The notes under the pieces: model-generated | Database searches by the model: none | What the model was told of the DNA's origin: nothing | Seen by the model: the letters and a program-made list of their open reading frames with translations, nothing else | Position numbers and translations under genes: made by a program | In this document: positions 1 through 6,543 of the stretch, in pieces | How positions within the stretch are numbered: the stretch's first letter is position 1 | How the letters are laid out: every line of letters begins with the position of its first letter | From: a virus | Virus record (IMG/VR): IMGVR_UViG_3300009537_001331 | Coordinates: 1-25,818 of that record | DNA: 25,818 nucleotides | Reading direction: 5' to 3' (one strand)

Positions 1-228
1 TCGTGCAACGCGCTCGGTATCGGCCAAGGCGAAGGTGAAGCGCTTATTGATGCAACCGGTACGGCGCTCTCAACGAGTGGCAACCCGGTAGCGATGGCAG
101 CGGGCAGTTTGATCTTGGCCGTGGCGGCAGCGGTCAAGGCAGCCAAGCACTTCAAGGCCCAAGTTGGCACGTTGGGTGCTCCACAAGTCCCTCCGGCCGT
201 TCCGGCCCCTCCTGGGACTTTTGATTGA
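1..228 (+). CDS. C-terminal part of an unrecognised small Ala/Gly/Pro-rich protein
   Basis: This reading frame is open from the first base to a TGA at 226-228, so only the last 75 residues are visible and the start lies outside the window. The piece begins Ser-Cys-Asn-Ala, has a hydrophobic Ala/Val-rich stretch (about residues 34-48) that could be a single membrane helix, then a short basic segment and a Pro-rich tail. It overlaps the next gene, as tightly packed phage genes do. The leading Ser-Cys could be the end of a lipobox, but the residues that would decide this are missing. I do not recognise the family. Confidence 0.55.
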   Translation, partial: SCNALGIGQGEGEALIDATGTALSTSGNPVAMAAGSLILAVAAAVKAAKHFKAQVGTLGAPQVPPAVPAPPGTFD

Positions 229-691
229 CGTGCTGATCGCAACGGCGATCCTCGCGTTATTGTTGCTGTGCGGCGGGTGCATGATGGCCCGCGTAGCAGC
301 GTCTCCGTACGTTGAGGCAACGGCGTACACAGCGAACGATGACCAGGAAGGAGGTGCGCTCGCAATTGGGCTTCAGTTCTACCCCGTTCCGCGTGATTAC
401 TTTCGACCCACTCTGGTTTCCTCCGCGCCCTACGGGAGTGATGCTCCAGAGGCATATCCTGCGGCGGCACAAACCGCCGCACCCGTCTCCGATATTCCTA
501 CCAAGAAACCGCCGGTAGACGTTGCAATCAGAGGACGCGGTTGGAGCGTGACTAATACCGCGCTGACGGCGATCATTACGGCGGTTGTATCAATCGTTTT
601 AGCGATCGTCAACGCAAAGTACGGTGTTGTCGGCAAGGTAAAACGTACGCTCGGCGGCTTAGAAAAGTTGGGAAAAGCTGATCCAAAATAA
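164..691 (+). CDS. Predicted membrane protein with two hydrophobic segments, unknown function
   Basis: This 175-residue protein starts at a TTG that overlaps the preceding gene. An internal TTG at 221 or GTG at 230 is possible, but the longer start gives a basic N-terminus (KSLRPFR) ahead of the first hydrophobic helix (about residues 17-36) and has a weak AAGG five to ten bases upstream. The helix ends in LCGGC, a poor but possible lipobox. A polar middle with a Pro/Ala-rich stretch is followed by a second hydrophobic helix (about residues 131-150) and a basic Lys/Gly tail. Size and topology resemble holin or spanin-like phage membrane proteins, but no family signature confirms that. Start choice is uncertain. 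Confidence 0.6.
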   Translation: MARWVLHKSLRPFRPLLGLLIDVLIATAILALLLLCGGCMMARVAASPYVEATAYTANDDQEGGALAIGLQFYPVPRDYFRPTLVSSAPYGSDAPEAYPAAAQTAAPVSDIPTKKPPVDVAIRGRGWSVTNTALTAIITAVVSIVLAIVNAKYGVVGKVKRTLGGLEKLGKADPK

Positions 692-713
692 CCCCCACCG
701 TTGTAGGTAGGGG
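692..713 (+). promoter_or_regulatory. Short intergenic hairpin upstream of the radical SAM gene
   Basis: Bases 692-699 pair with 706-713 (seven pairs, one C-A mismatch, loop GTTGTA). It sits between the stop at 691 and the GGAAGG ribosome binding site of the next gene. There is no T run after it, so it may be an mRNA processing or stability element rather than a terminator. Confidence 0.3.
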
Positions 714-733
714 AACGAAAGGAAGGGCGAGCC

Positions 734-1693
734 TTGGATTTTCCGCTTCTAGTCAAACCGGCGAGTGATGCTTGCCAACTAGAGTGTGAGTATTGTTTTT
801 ACATTCACACTCAAAAGGGCAAGTTGATGTCGCTGGAGACGTTGGAGCAGATGATCGCAGCGTATCAAGGTGTTGTCAGTCAACCTACCTACGTCTGGCA
901 GGGCGGCGAGCCTACGCTATGCGGGCTCGACTTCTTCCGGCGCGCGGCCGAGCTACAGCGCGTCGGCTCGCAAAACAGCTTCCAGACCAACGGGCTCCTT
1001 CTCGATGAGGAGTGGTGCCTGTTCTTTCTCAAGCACAACTGGTTGGTGGGGTTGTCGGTTGATGGCCCAACAAATATATCACGCGGTATTCTAACCGAGA
1101 AGCTGGAAGAGATCGCGGCGATGCTGAAGTTCTACCGCGTGCGGTACAACCTTCTATGCGTCGTCAGCGAGGAAAATGTCAATCAGCCTGAACGAGTAGT
1201 GAATCATCTTGCCAAGCTTGGCGGGCACGTTCAGTTCATCGTCCAGAAGCCGGTGAAGATCGACGCGACCGAGTTCTTCCGGCGCGCGCTCAAGTGGGCT
1301 CCGAAGGGGTTGGTGCTGGAAGATGTGGGGTTCACGGCCCAAGCGTGGGTAGGGATGTCTACCCAATGCGAGTTGCTGCAGGAATGCGGTGTGTACTTCG
1401 TCGTGGAGTCGGACGGGAGCCTGTACCCGTGTGACTTCTACGTCAAGCCGGAATGGAATTTGGGTAACGTCTATGATGACGATCTTGGGAAGCTGTTTCA
1501 ACACGGGCGGCGGATGCGGGACTTTCGCAAGCTGAAAACGCAGAAGCATTCCGATTGCGAGCCGTGCGAGGTGCGTCCTGCCTGCGGGCGCGGATGCCCG
1601 TACGATAGGGACAATGGCGGCAAGACGATGATGTGCGGGGTACGGAAATTACTAGGACATGGAACGCGGCGAGTGGCCGCAAAAGGAAGATGA
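734..1693 (+). CDS. Radical SAM/SPASM enzyme, anaerobic sulfatase-maturase-like
   Basis: This 319-residue protein has a radical SAM core and a C-terminal SPASM domain. The CX3CX2C motif (Cys14, 18, 21) would bind the SAM-cleaving iron-sulfur cluster, and GGEP follows at 57-60. The C-terminal cysteines match the sulfatase-maturase spacing: CX9GX4C at 218-233, CX2CX5CX3C at 275-288, then Cys301, enough for two auxiliary clusters. Known relatives oxidise a Cys or Ser of a partner protein to formylglycine or modify peptides; the substrate here is unknown. It is shorter than typical maturases (about 370-400 residues). The TTG start has GGAAGGGC just upstream. Its stop overlaps the next start (ATGA), so it is co-translated with small membrane proteins. 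Enzyme class is firm; substrate is not. Confidence 0.88.
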   Translation: MDFPLLVKPASDACQLECEYCFYIHTQKGKLMSLETLEQMIAAYQGVVSQPTYVWQGGEPTLCGLDFFRRAAELQRVGSQNSFQTNGLLLDEEWCLFFLKHNWLVGLSVDGPTNISRGILTEKLEEIAAMLKFYRVRYNLLCVVSEENVNQPERVVNHLAKLGGHVQFIVQKPVKIDATEFFRRALKWAPKGLVLEDVGFTAQAWVGMSTQCELLQECGVYFVVESDGSLYPCDFYVKPEWNLGNVYDDDLGKLFQHGRRMRDFRKLKTQKHSDCEPCEVRPACGRGCPYDRDNGGKTMMCGVRKLLGHGTRRVAAKGR

Positions 1694-2025
1694 TGGAACA
1701 TCTAACTAGACCCGGAGAAATCAGGTCCGCGTACGCTACGGAGACGGAAGCAGAGGACGCCCGCGCGCAGCGGGAAGGGATGACAGTCGAGGAGCTACGC
1801 AAGGTGCTTCATCGAACGCGCGCTAAGTCTATCCGTAGGCGCAAGGCGCTACGCTCGCTGAATCGAAAGGTGGTTTTTCAAGCGTGGCACATCAACAATT
1901 TGGTGGATCGGGTCCACGATAGAAGCCCGTACACCATTTTGCGGCGCGGTCCGGCTTGGGTGCCCTCGCTTTACCTTGGGCTTGGTATCGTTGTCGGGTG
2001 GGTGCTGACAAGGTTGGCATCATGA
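1690..2025 (+). CDS. Basic protein with a C-terminal membrane helix, unknown function
   Basis: The start is ATG 1690 (or the adjacent ATG 1693), overlapping the TGA of the radical SAM gene and preceded by AAAGGAAG. The 111-residue product has a charged, helical N-terminal two thirds rich in Arg and Lys, including an RRRK cluster, and ends with one hydrophobic helix (about residues 93-108) and a short tail. A C-terminally anchored protein with a cytoplasmic domain is the simplest reading. Its stop overlaps the next ATG, so the four genes from 734 to 3673 form one translationally coupled unit. I do not recognise the family. Confidence 0.65.
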   Translation: MMEHLTRPGEIRSAYATETEAEDARAQREGMTVEELRKVLHRTRAKSIRRRKALRSLNRKVVFQAWHINNLVDRVHDRSPYTILRRGPAWVPSLYLGLGIVVGWVLTRLAS

Positions 2026-2240
2026 ACAAGCTCAATCTGGTTGCGAACATTCTACTGTTTGTAGTGTTGGGTCTTCTAATAGCTGATTCATACAAGCAGT
2101 GGGAGCAGATCGACAAGCTAACCGAACAGCACAATATCATGCTCAACGACGTGCGCAACATCTGTAGCCGGATGAATGTTGAACAGAAACGTGAAACGCC
2201 TGAACAACGCGAACTACGAGGCAAGGGTGTAGTGAGATGA
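2022..2240 (+). CDS. Small single-pass membrane protein, unknown function
   Basis: This 72-residue protein starts at ATG 2022, whose last bases overlap the previous TGA. It has an N-terminal hydrophobic helix (about residues 6-24, preceded by Lys3) and then a charged, probably helical segment that would lie outside the cytoplasm if the helix acts as a signal anchor. The helix-plus-coil shape resembles inner-membrane spanins and other phage envelope proteins. There is no specific motif, and no partner outer-membrane spanin is nested inside it. Its stop overlaps the ATG of the next gene (ATGA). Confidence 0.65.
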   Translation: MNKLNLVANILLFVVLGLLIADSYKQWEQIDKLTEQHNIMLNDVRNICSRMNVEQKRETPEQRELRGKGVVR

Positions 2241-3673
2241 CGGATAGTGAAAAGCTGCGTCAGCTTGATAGACGTGTAGGTAGGTTGGAGCGGCGGGTGT
2301 TCGGCATCTCACCCGCTCCGGTTCCTGATCCGGAACCTCCGCCGCCTGATCCGATACCGGATCCTATTCCTACTCCGGACCCCGTACCCGCTCCTATCGG
2401 AAGAATCACGTTTCAAGGCATCAACGAGCATGGTCTGCATGTCTTTGAGGGCGAAGATCAGTTCGCTCGCTGGAAATGGGCGGTCAATAGCCCTGATACT
2501 CCGGTGTGGAACAACAGCCCGGCCGGTTCGTTACGACCTGGATCATCGACCGTTCTGGAGCTGGAGCGCCGCGCGCCCTACCCGCCGCAGGACGTGGGGC
2601 ACCCGGATTGGGCTGAGGCGCTCCTAGCGAAAGACGCGGCGGGCGATCTACCGAGGATCTGGTTGCCGGAACGCTCACGTTTCCTGGGCGATAGTCACGG
2701 TGGCAGCGTCATTGCGCCGCATTATCATTGGCGGCTATGCTCCCCGGATGGGGTCTTCCTCGCGGAAGAGGGTATGCTACGAACGTGGCGCTACGCCGGG
2801 ATCCTCAAGTTGGATGAGAACGGAGAAGGCGTCACGTCCCTACCGCAAGCGTATACCTGGGCGCTTGCTCAAGGTCCGTGGGACACGGTTGATCAGTCCA
2901 CAGTTCATCTCCCGACTCAGGGGATGCCGAGGACTGAAGGCTGGCAGCTTGAGTACGCCAGCCGCTTCGAACTGAGCCATTTCCTCCGCCAGTGGCGCGA
3001 GACGGAAATGATGGCGCGCGTCGGTTGCATCTACGCCAAGTGGCTGATCAAGCAGACGTGGATCGACTGCTTGCGCTGGCTAGTCCAGGATCATACCAAA
3101 GGCGGTACATGGCGTCCGTGGAACCGGGTACGGGATGAGGACATCTTTTCTAGGCCCGCCGGGGAGGGTAGCTCATGGGCGCAGCGCGCGCTCTACCACC
3201 TCGTGCTGATTCTGCGTGCTTTTGAGACGCACTGGCCGGGCGACCCGCTTCTTTGGACACCGGAGGGTATGACGTGGCAAGCTGAGTTTAGTACCGCGCT
3301 GGCGCACGCCATTCGCGTCAACGGCACCAGCCACTATGAGGCGAACCCGCCGTCGTTCTACCAGATCGGCTCGCCAGGGCTGCGTGTCTGGCAGAATGAT
3401 TTAGTAGCGACGCAGCACCTTTACCTCGGTCTAACAGTTGAGCACGCGAGGTATCTCGAATGGCGCAAGGAAGACGGGCCGACTCCGGTGGGAGTGCATA
3501 GCCCGACCTTGAAGGAACTGCGCATCACTGAGATGCAGGGATCGCCGGTGTCGTTTGCGTCGTATTATGATGCTCTGTACTTCGAGCGCCCCTTACCGCC
3601 TGGTCCTGGTGGGCAGAACTCGATTAGCGCGGAAGTGCCCGATGCCCATCCCAGCATGGGGCTCTGGGGATAG
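2237..3673 (+). CDS. Large unrecognised protein: helical N-terminus, Pro-rich linker, big C-terminal domain
   Basis: This 478-residue protein is ATGA-coupled to the gene before it. Residues 1-24 are a short charged helix, possibly a coiled coil. Residues 26-54 are a repetitive Pro-Asp linker in which almost every second residue is Pro. The remainder is a large, Trp-, Arg- and His-rich domain with many predicted helices. A helical tether, flexible linker and globular domain is common in virion-associated or receptor-binding proteins, and the position beside membrane and late-type genes fits that, but no catalytic motif or known fold is recognisable. It could be a substrate of the upstream radical SAM enzyme; that is only a guess from co-translation. 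Confidence 0.7.
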   Translation: MTDSEKLRQLDRRVGRLERRVFGISPAPVPDPEPPPPDPIPDPIPTPDPVPAPIGRITFQGINEHGLHVFEGEDQFARWKWAVNSPDTPVWNNSPAGSLRPGSSTVLELERRAPYPPQDVGHPDWAEALLAKDAAGDLPRIWLPERSRFLGDSHGGSVIAPHYHWRLCSPDGVFLAEEGMLRTWRYAGILKLDENGEGVTSLPQAYTWALAQGPWDTVDQSTVHLPTQGMPRTEGWQLEYASRFELSHFLRQWRETEMMARVGCIYAKWLIKQTWIDCLRWLVQDHTKGGTWRPWNRVRDEDIFSRPAGEGSSWAQRALYHLVLILRAFETHWPGDPLLWTPEGMTWQAEFSTALAHAIRVNGTSHYEANPPSFYQIGSPGLRVWQNDLVATQHLYLGLTVEHARYLEWRKEDGPTPVGVHSPTLKELRITEMQGSPVSFASYYDALYFERPLPPGPGGQNSISAEVPDAHPSMGLWG

Positions 3674-3692
3674 CCTGGCGTCCCGTCAGGCT
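3672..3692 (+). terminator. Hairpin overlapping the stop codon of the 2237-3673 gene
   Basis: Bases 3672-3680 (AGCCTGGCG) pair with 3684-3692 (CGTCAGGCT): nine pairs, one G-T wobble, a 3-nt loop. The T run after it is weak, so it may be an inefficient terminator or a 3' end-protecting structure. Confidence 0.4.
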
Positions 3693-3707
3693 TCGTAGGC
3701 GTTCGCG

Positions 3708-3766
3708 TACGGCCACGCGGAGGGTAGGGTGGACTTCGGATGCCTCCTGCCTTCCGCGTGGCCGTA
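3708..3766 (+). ncRNA. 21-bp hairpin with 17-nt loop
   Basis: Bases 3708-3728 pair with 3746-3766 over 21 consecutive positions. Only two of these are G-T wobbles, both compatible with RNA but not with a perfect DNA palindrome, which suggests selection at the RNA level. The loop is 17 nt. It is a candidate structured RNA domain or RNase III-type processing site. No T run follows, so it is not a simple terminator. Confidence 0.6.
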
Positions 3767-3819
3767 TAGCGTCTCCAGCGCGTCCGCTTCCTCGCTTTGT
3801 AACGCGGAGGTAAAGAATG

Positions 3820-3849
3820 GGGGCCAACGCTTTTTATGGCGCTGGCCCC
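3820..3849 (+). terminator. Strong GC-rich hairpin, terminator-like but without T run
   Basis: Bases 3820-3830 (GGGGCCAACGC) pair with 3839-3849 (GCGCTGGCCCC), with one A-C mismatch and loop TTTTTATG. The T run is in the loop, not after the stem, so termination on the + strand is doubtful. Confidence 0.4.
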
Positions 3850-3914
3850 TTGAAGGGTGCCCTGGACTAGAAGTACCCTTCGGGCGTGCTTCAATTCGCC
3901 GGACGAGAGATTGC

Positions 3915-3957
3915 CCGAGCCAAGCCCTCTTTTCAAGGGGCAGCTCGGTTTTCTTGT
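3915..3957 (+). terminator. Two-part hairpin followed by TTTTCTTGT
   Basis: The outer stem is CCGAGC (3915-3920) with GCTCGG (3943-3948). The inner stem is CCC plus CTT (3925-3931) with AAGGGG (3935-3940), loop TTC. A T-rich tail begins at 3949, the usual layout of an intrinsic terminator on the + strand, and the tail also supplies one strand of the pseudoknot-like pairing that follows. Confidence 0.5.
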
Positions 3958-3990
3958 CTGAAGCGGGTTTGCACGACAAGCACCCGCTTC
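3953..3990 (+). ncRNA. Possible H-type pseudoknot
   Basis: CTTGTC (3953-3958) can pair with GACAAG (3975-3980), and GAAGCGGGT (3960-3968) with ACCCGCTTC (3982-3990). The two stems interleave in the order A, B, A', B', which defines an H-type pseudoknot. The second stem is nine perfect pairs. Both strands are short enough to form during transcription. Confidence 0.45.
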
Positions 3991-4311
3991 TACTAGGCGC
4001 AGCCGGGCTTAGCGGGGATCATAAACCAGGCCTGAGGGCGACTTGTACCGGCTGTATGGACAAAGAGGCGAGGGTATGATCCCTACTTCGTCCCGTAGGC
4101 GCACAGCCAGAGGCATTTCCGACGCGACTCGCTTACTACGCGCTCCTACCGGCTTCGGTAGCGGTTATCAGTCCTGTAACGAAATGGGTTCAAGAAGCCG
4201 GTCGGTGATATACTCACGGCGTACCACGAGATACGCGAACCGATCATACCTTTTGTAGGGATCGGTTCTACCTCTGGCACCCACGTTAGAGGGTGTGAAA
4301 GAGTAGAAGGG

Positions 4312-4430
4312 GTAGCGTAGCGGTAGCGTAGCGCGAATATGAAGCGTAGCGGTAGCGTAGCGGAGTATGAAGCGTTACGAAGCGGTTGAAGCGGGTCGGT
4401 ATGAAGCGTTAGCGCGTAGCGCGTAGCGGC
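4312..4430 (+). repeat. Cluster of short direct repeats, TATGAAGCGT and GTAGCG types
   Basis: TATGAAGCGT occurs at 4338-4347, 4366-4375 and 4400-4409 (spacing 28 and 34). GGTAGCGTAGCG-type blocks recur between about 4312 and 4364 and near 4413-4428, and GAAGCGG occurs twice near 4379-4394. Such iteron-like clusters can mark a replication origin or a protein-binding array, but the spacing is irregular. A C/T-rich stretch (about 4570-4780, with repeated CGTTTC-like words) follows a G-rich one. No function can be assigned. Confidence 0.45.
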
Positions 4431-4754
4431 ATACAGAGCATTAGGGTGATTTGTAGGGTTGTAGGGGTTAGTATGAGAAACAGTAGTATGAATGTTCTGG
4501 GGCGTAAGGGCAGTGTAAAGCGGTCTATATGAGTATCCTTTGTATGAATGGTAGACCGTCTAGCGTGTAACGCTTCCCTACGTTCTCTCGTCTCGCGGTA
4601 CCGCCCCTCTATCTCCACGTTCGTTCTAAGGCCCCTGCGCGTTCGTGCACGCGCGTTTCTTGGTTCAGGGGTAGTTTGGTACCATTTCGGTCTCCGGATC
4701 GCTTACAGGCGTTCCTACGGGTTTCCCAGGCGTTTCCTTCCTTCCTCGGACGTT

Positions 4755-4800
4755 TCTAGCGTTTTCCGTGCACCGATTTGGTCCGCGCCGAGTATGAGAA
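4755..4800 (+). promoter_or_regulatory. Promoter-like leader element upstream of 4861 gene
   Basis: The word TTTGGTCCGC (4777-4786) occurs again at 5140-5149 in the leader of the next transcription unit, in both cases a few bases before a TAT-containing A/G-rich stretch (GAGTATGAG here, GATATAGGG there) and upstream of a hairpin and a GAGAAAGGA ribosome binding site. This suggests a shared phage promoter type. It does not match a clean sigma-70 consensus. Confidence 0.3.
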
Positions 4801-4804
4801 GGCT

Positions 4805-4830
4805 CGAACGGGGCCTTTTGGCCCGATTCG
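4805..4830 (+). terminator. Hairpin in the leader of the 4861 gene
   Basis: GGGCC (4811-4815) pairs with GGCCC (4820-4824) across a TTTT loop, extended by CGAA (4805-4808) with TTCG (4827-4830). It lies 14 bases before the GAGAAAGGAA ribosome binding site (4844-4853), so it may be an attenuator or a leader-stabilising hairpin. Confidence 0.4.
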
Positions 4831-4860
4831 GTATTCATTTTCGGAGAAAGGAATGGTTTG

Positions 4861-5115
4861 ATGTCTGAGAATACGACATCTGCAAAAACGCTGTCAGTTT
4901 TGCTTGTGATTCTTTGCGGTGTGACTATCTACTGGGGATACAACATGATGGGGGTTGGTGCGGTTGGCATCGTTCCGGGCTTGATGGTCTGGAACATGAG
5001 CGCCATTCTTCTGGTTGGAGCATCTGTCGTTCATGCTGTCAGCTTACCCCGGTTGATCATGAAAACAGGAAAAGCTGAATCCCGAGGTAAGGAAGCGGAT
5101 TCGGACGGCGGGTAG
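4861..5115 (+). CDS. Small membrane protein with two predicted helices
   Basis: This 84-residue protein starts at ATG 4861. A strong GAGAAAGGAA lies seven bases upstream, the same type of site found before several first-in-operon genes here. Two hydrophobic helices (about residues 12-34 and 38-60) are joined by a short Gly-rich turn, and the tail is charged (KTGKAESRGKEAD). Two-helix hairpins of this size include class II holins and superinfection or membrane-stress proteins of phages, but no sequence signature decides. It stands alone between two non-coding leaders, so it probably has its own promoter. Confidence 0.65.
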   Translation: MSENTTSAKTLSVLLVILCGVTIYWGYNMMGVGAVGIVPGLMVWNMSAILLVGASVVHAVSLPRLIMKTGKAESRGKEADSDGG

Positions 5116-5118
5116 AAA

Positions 5119-5166
5119 AATCCGGATTCGGCGTTCGGTTTTGGTCCGCTTTCCGGATATAGGGGG
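5119..5166 (+). promoter_or_regulatory. Repeated leader motif, copy A
   Basis: TCCG (5121), GCGTTCGGTTT (5131-5141) and TTCCGG (5151-5156) followed by AGGG recur in the same order and spacing at 13219-13260 (10 bases between the first two starts, 9 between the second and third elements). Both copies sit directly after a stop codon and upstream of a stand-alone small gene. A promoter or operator for a phage-encoded or modified polymerase is the likeliest role. Confidence 0.45.
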
Positions 5167-5182
5167 CGAGGAAACGGGAGAC

Positions 5183-5202
5183 GGGGCGACCGAAGCCCCT
5201 TT
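5183..5202 (+). terminator. Small hairpin with TTT tail before the 5223 gene
   Basis: GGGGC (5183-5187) pairs with GCCCC (5195-5199), loop GACCGAA, followed by TTT and then the GAGAAAGGAA ribosome binding site of the next gene. It parallels the hairpin before the 4861 gene and may be an attenuator. Confidence 0.4.
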
Positions 5203-5222
5203 GCGAGAAAGGAACTTTTCTG

Positions 5223-5372
5223 ATGCTGAAGCTGGTTTCCCACGCCTACGGGCTTCTGCGTAGGGATGTGCGCCCCGCGCAGGTGCGCGTGCTTCTTCTG
5301 CGAGACGAACCCCCGAAGCGGGTCGATCGTGCTCTCAAGGTAGCGCTGACGCACTTACGCAGAAAGCGTTGA
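5223..5372 (+). CDS. Small basic protein (49 aa), unknown function
   Basis: The frame opens at ATG 5223, nine bases after GAGAAAGGAA, and ends at TGA 5370-5372, which overlaps the ATG of the next gene. The product has 49 residues, 15 of them Arg or Lys, and no membrane segment. It is probably one or two helices that could bind nucleic acid. The ideal ribosome binding site, the coupled downstream gene and coding-like composition support it despite its length. No family is recognised. Confidence 0.6.
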   Translation: MLKLVSHAYGLLRRDVRPAQVRVLLLRDEPPKRVDRALKVALTHLRRKR

Positions 5373-5698
5373 TGATGGTCGATCAGATTATGCGGCAAGT
5401 GCTGATGCAAGCACGAACCGACGCCAACAGAGCCCTTGGGGCTTTGCTACCGATCATCCCTGCCAGCGCGGTGAAGCTGTATCCGGACGACGATAAAGCC
5501 AAGACGCTGTACTCCTACGTTTTCCTTCATGCTTTGGCGGGCGCGCTGGTTGAGACCTGCCGAGGAACATCATCGTTGTTTGATGATGTTGGAAAGGAAA
5601 ATGCATCCAGCAGAAGCGTTGAAATGATGCGCATGCTTGGTGGGTCGGCTAAAATCGCCGTAGACGAAACGCTTGCGGAGCTGCGTTCGAAGGAGTAG
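5372..5698 (+). CDS. Small helical protein, unknown function
   Basis: The start is ATG 5372 (or ATG 5375), overlapping the TGA of the 49-residue gene; the upstream TTG at 5369 is less likely. The 108-residue product is soluble and mostly alpha-helical, with an Ala/Leu-rich core and an acidic C-terminal end (VDETLAELRSKE). There are no Cys clusters, nucleotide-binding motifs or signal sequence. The context is a run of small accessory genes between two non-coding islands. I do not recognise it. Confidence 0.65.
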   Translation: MMVDQIMRQVLMQARTDANRALGALLPIIPASAVKLYPDDDKAKTLYSYVFLHALAGALVETCRGTSSLFDDVGKENASSRSVEMMRMLGGSAKIAVDETLAELRSKE

Positions 5699-5711
5699 AA
5701 AAGAAGATCAG

Positions 5712-6011
5712 ATGCCCAAGGGTGGTGGAGACAAGGGGAAGAAGGGACGCAAGTTCGGACGCAATGGCCGTCGTCCGTCCACGTCCAAGCGCAAATCGAA
5801 TCGGCCCGATCTGGTACGGAAAGCCTGCCACGTCGTACGGTCCGGTGGCGATCTGAAAGCCTGGGCCGAACGACGCTACAAGATCGAAGGTCAGACCGAT
5901 TCAGGAGTGTCTCATGCTGTCAACGTCGCCAAGAAGCTGAAAGCCAAGCTGGACGAAGCGCGCGAGCGAGCAACCGAAGCGAAAGCGCACGAAAGGATGA
6001 GGACAGGATGA
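5712..6011 (+). CDS. Small, very basic protein, possible nucleic-acid-binding protein
   Basis: ATG 5712 gives 99 residues; upstream in-frame codons would add a segment overlapping the previous gene. AAGAAGA precedes it at a suitable distance. Residues 1-36 are Gly/Lys/Arg-rich and disordered, like histone-tail or ribosomal-protein N-termini. The middle has a compact segment with AWAERRYKIEG, and the C-terminal third is a charged helix of Lys, Ala and Glu. Nucleic-acid binding is inferred from charge alone. The TGA overlaps the next ATG. Confidence 0.6.
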   Translation: MPKGGGDKGKKGRKFGRNGRRPSTSKRKSNRPDLVRKACHVVRSGGDLKAWAERRYKIEGQTDSGVSHAVNVAKKLKAKLDEARERATEAKAHERMRTG

Positions 6012-6259
6012 GTGTCAGCTTGAGCGACTTCGACCCGTCGATCGTACACATCGAGTGCTTTGTTTGCGGAAGCACAAAGGATCTCGGTGTCTGCCCGATC
6101 ATGACGGGAGATCGTTTCGGCTGTCTTCCGTACAAGTACCCGGTTTGCCCGTTTTGCATCAGGGAATGGTACGATCCGACTCATGCCCCTGTTGCGTCCT
6201 CGTGGGCGGAGCTACGCGAGAAGAGCCTCGCCGTACAAGCGGAGAAAGCGAATGCTTGA
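6008..6259 (+). CDS. Small Cys-rich protein, probable zinc-binding domain
   Basis: This 83-residue protein starts at ATG 6008, overlapping the previous stop (ATGA). Cys17 and Cys20 (CFVC), Cys28, Cys38, and Cys46 with Cys49 (CPFC) give paired CXXC motifs that could hold a zinc ion in a ribbon or treble-clef-like arrangement. The C-terminal third is a plain helix. No catalytic motif is seen, and small phage zinc proteins of this size have varied roles (transcription, DNA binding, anti-host functions). It overlaps the next gene by eight bases. Confidence 0.6.
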   Translation: MSVSLSDFDPSIVHIECFVCGSTKDLGVCPIMTGDRFGCLPYKYPVCPFCIREWYDPTHAPVASSWAELREKSLAVQAEKANA

Positions 6260-6539
6260 CACCACGAAGGCCGAGTTCACTTACAAAAACGTAGTGGATC
6301 ATTGGAAGTATGGTGAGATTGCTTTCACTATGTGGCTGCGTAACTGGAATTGCCTAGGCAAGACGGAAGAGGAGAACCGTGCACGTGGGCCGCTTTGCGA
6401 ATTGGTAGCCGATGATTTCCTTCTTACCTCAGCGGGGAAATCACCGGCTGAGGCGATTGATGCTTTGCTTTCTCTTCTGAGCATTTACGTTGAGCGGGAT
6501 GAACTTTTACGACCGCGCGAGGAGAACACTGACAACTAG
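6252..6539 (+). CDS. Small soluble protein, unknown function
   Basis: The likely start is ATG 6252, preceded by GGAGAAAGCG and overlapping the end of the zinc-binding gene; the longer frame back to 6183 would overlap it heavily. The 95-residue product has aromatic residues in its first half (DHWKYGEIAFTMWLRNWN) and a helical, acidic second half. Small host-takeover proteins look like this, but nothing specific is recognised. It is the last gene before the non-coding island at 6540-6856. Confidence 0.6.
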   Translation: MLDTTKAEFTYKNVVDHWKYGEIAFTMWLRNWNCLGKTEEENRARGPLCELVADDFLLTSAGKSPAEAIDALLSLLSIYVERDELLRPREENTDN

Positions 6540-6543
6540 ATAA

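Larger units (their letters stand above)
3674..4800 (+). ncRNA. Large non-coding, highly structured region, candidate large structured RNA(s)
   Basis: For more than 1.1 kb no open frame looks like a gene: those present are short and of odd composition. The + strand instead holds many strong pairings: 3708-3728 with 3746-3766; 3820-3830 with 3839-3849; 3915-3920 with 3943-3948 around an inner hairpin; a pseudoknot-like pair at 3953-3990; 4146-4151 with 4156-4161; 4237-4245 with 4260-4268; 4521-4527 with 4552-4558; 4637-4642 with 4649-4654. Phages are known to carry very large RNAs of unknown function (GOLLD, ROOL), often near tRNAs, and this region is long enough for one. I cannot match it to either consensus. 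Strand and boundaries are inferred from the surrounding genes. Confidence 0.45.

Noticed and set aside
3729-4079. 116-residue open frame in the first non-coding island
   Set aside because: No ribosome binding site, improbable composition, and it runs through the strong hairpins and pseudoknot-like pairing.
4160-4202. tRNA fragment suggested by GGGTTCAAGAA
   Set aside because: The flanking bases do not form a T stem and there is no acceptor or D arm nearby.
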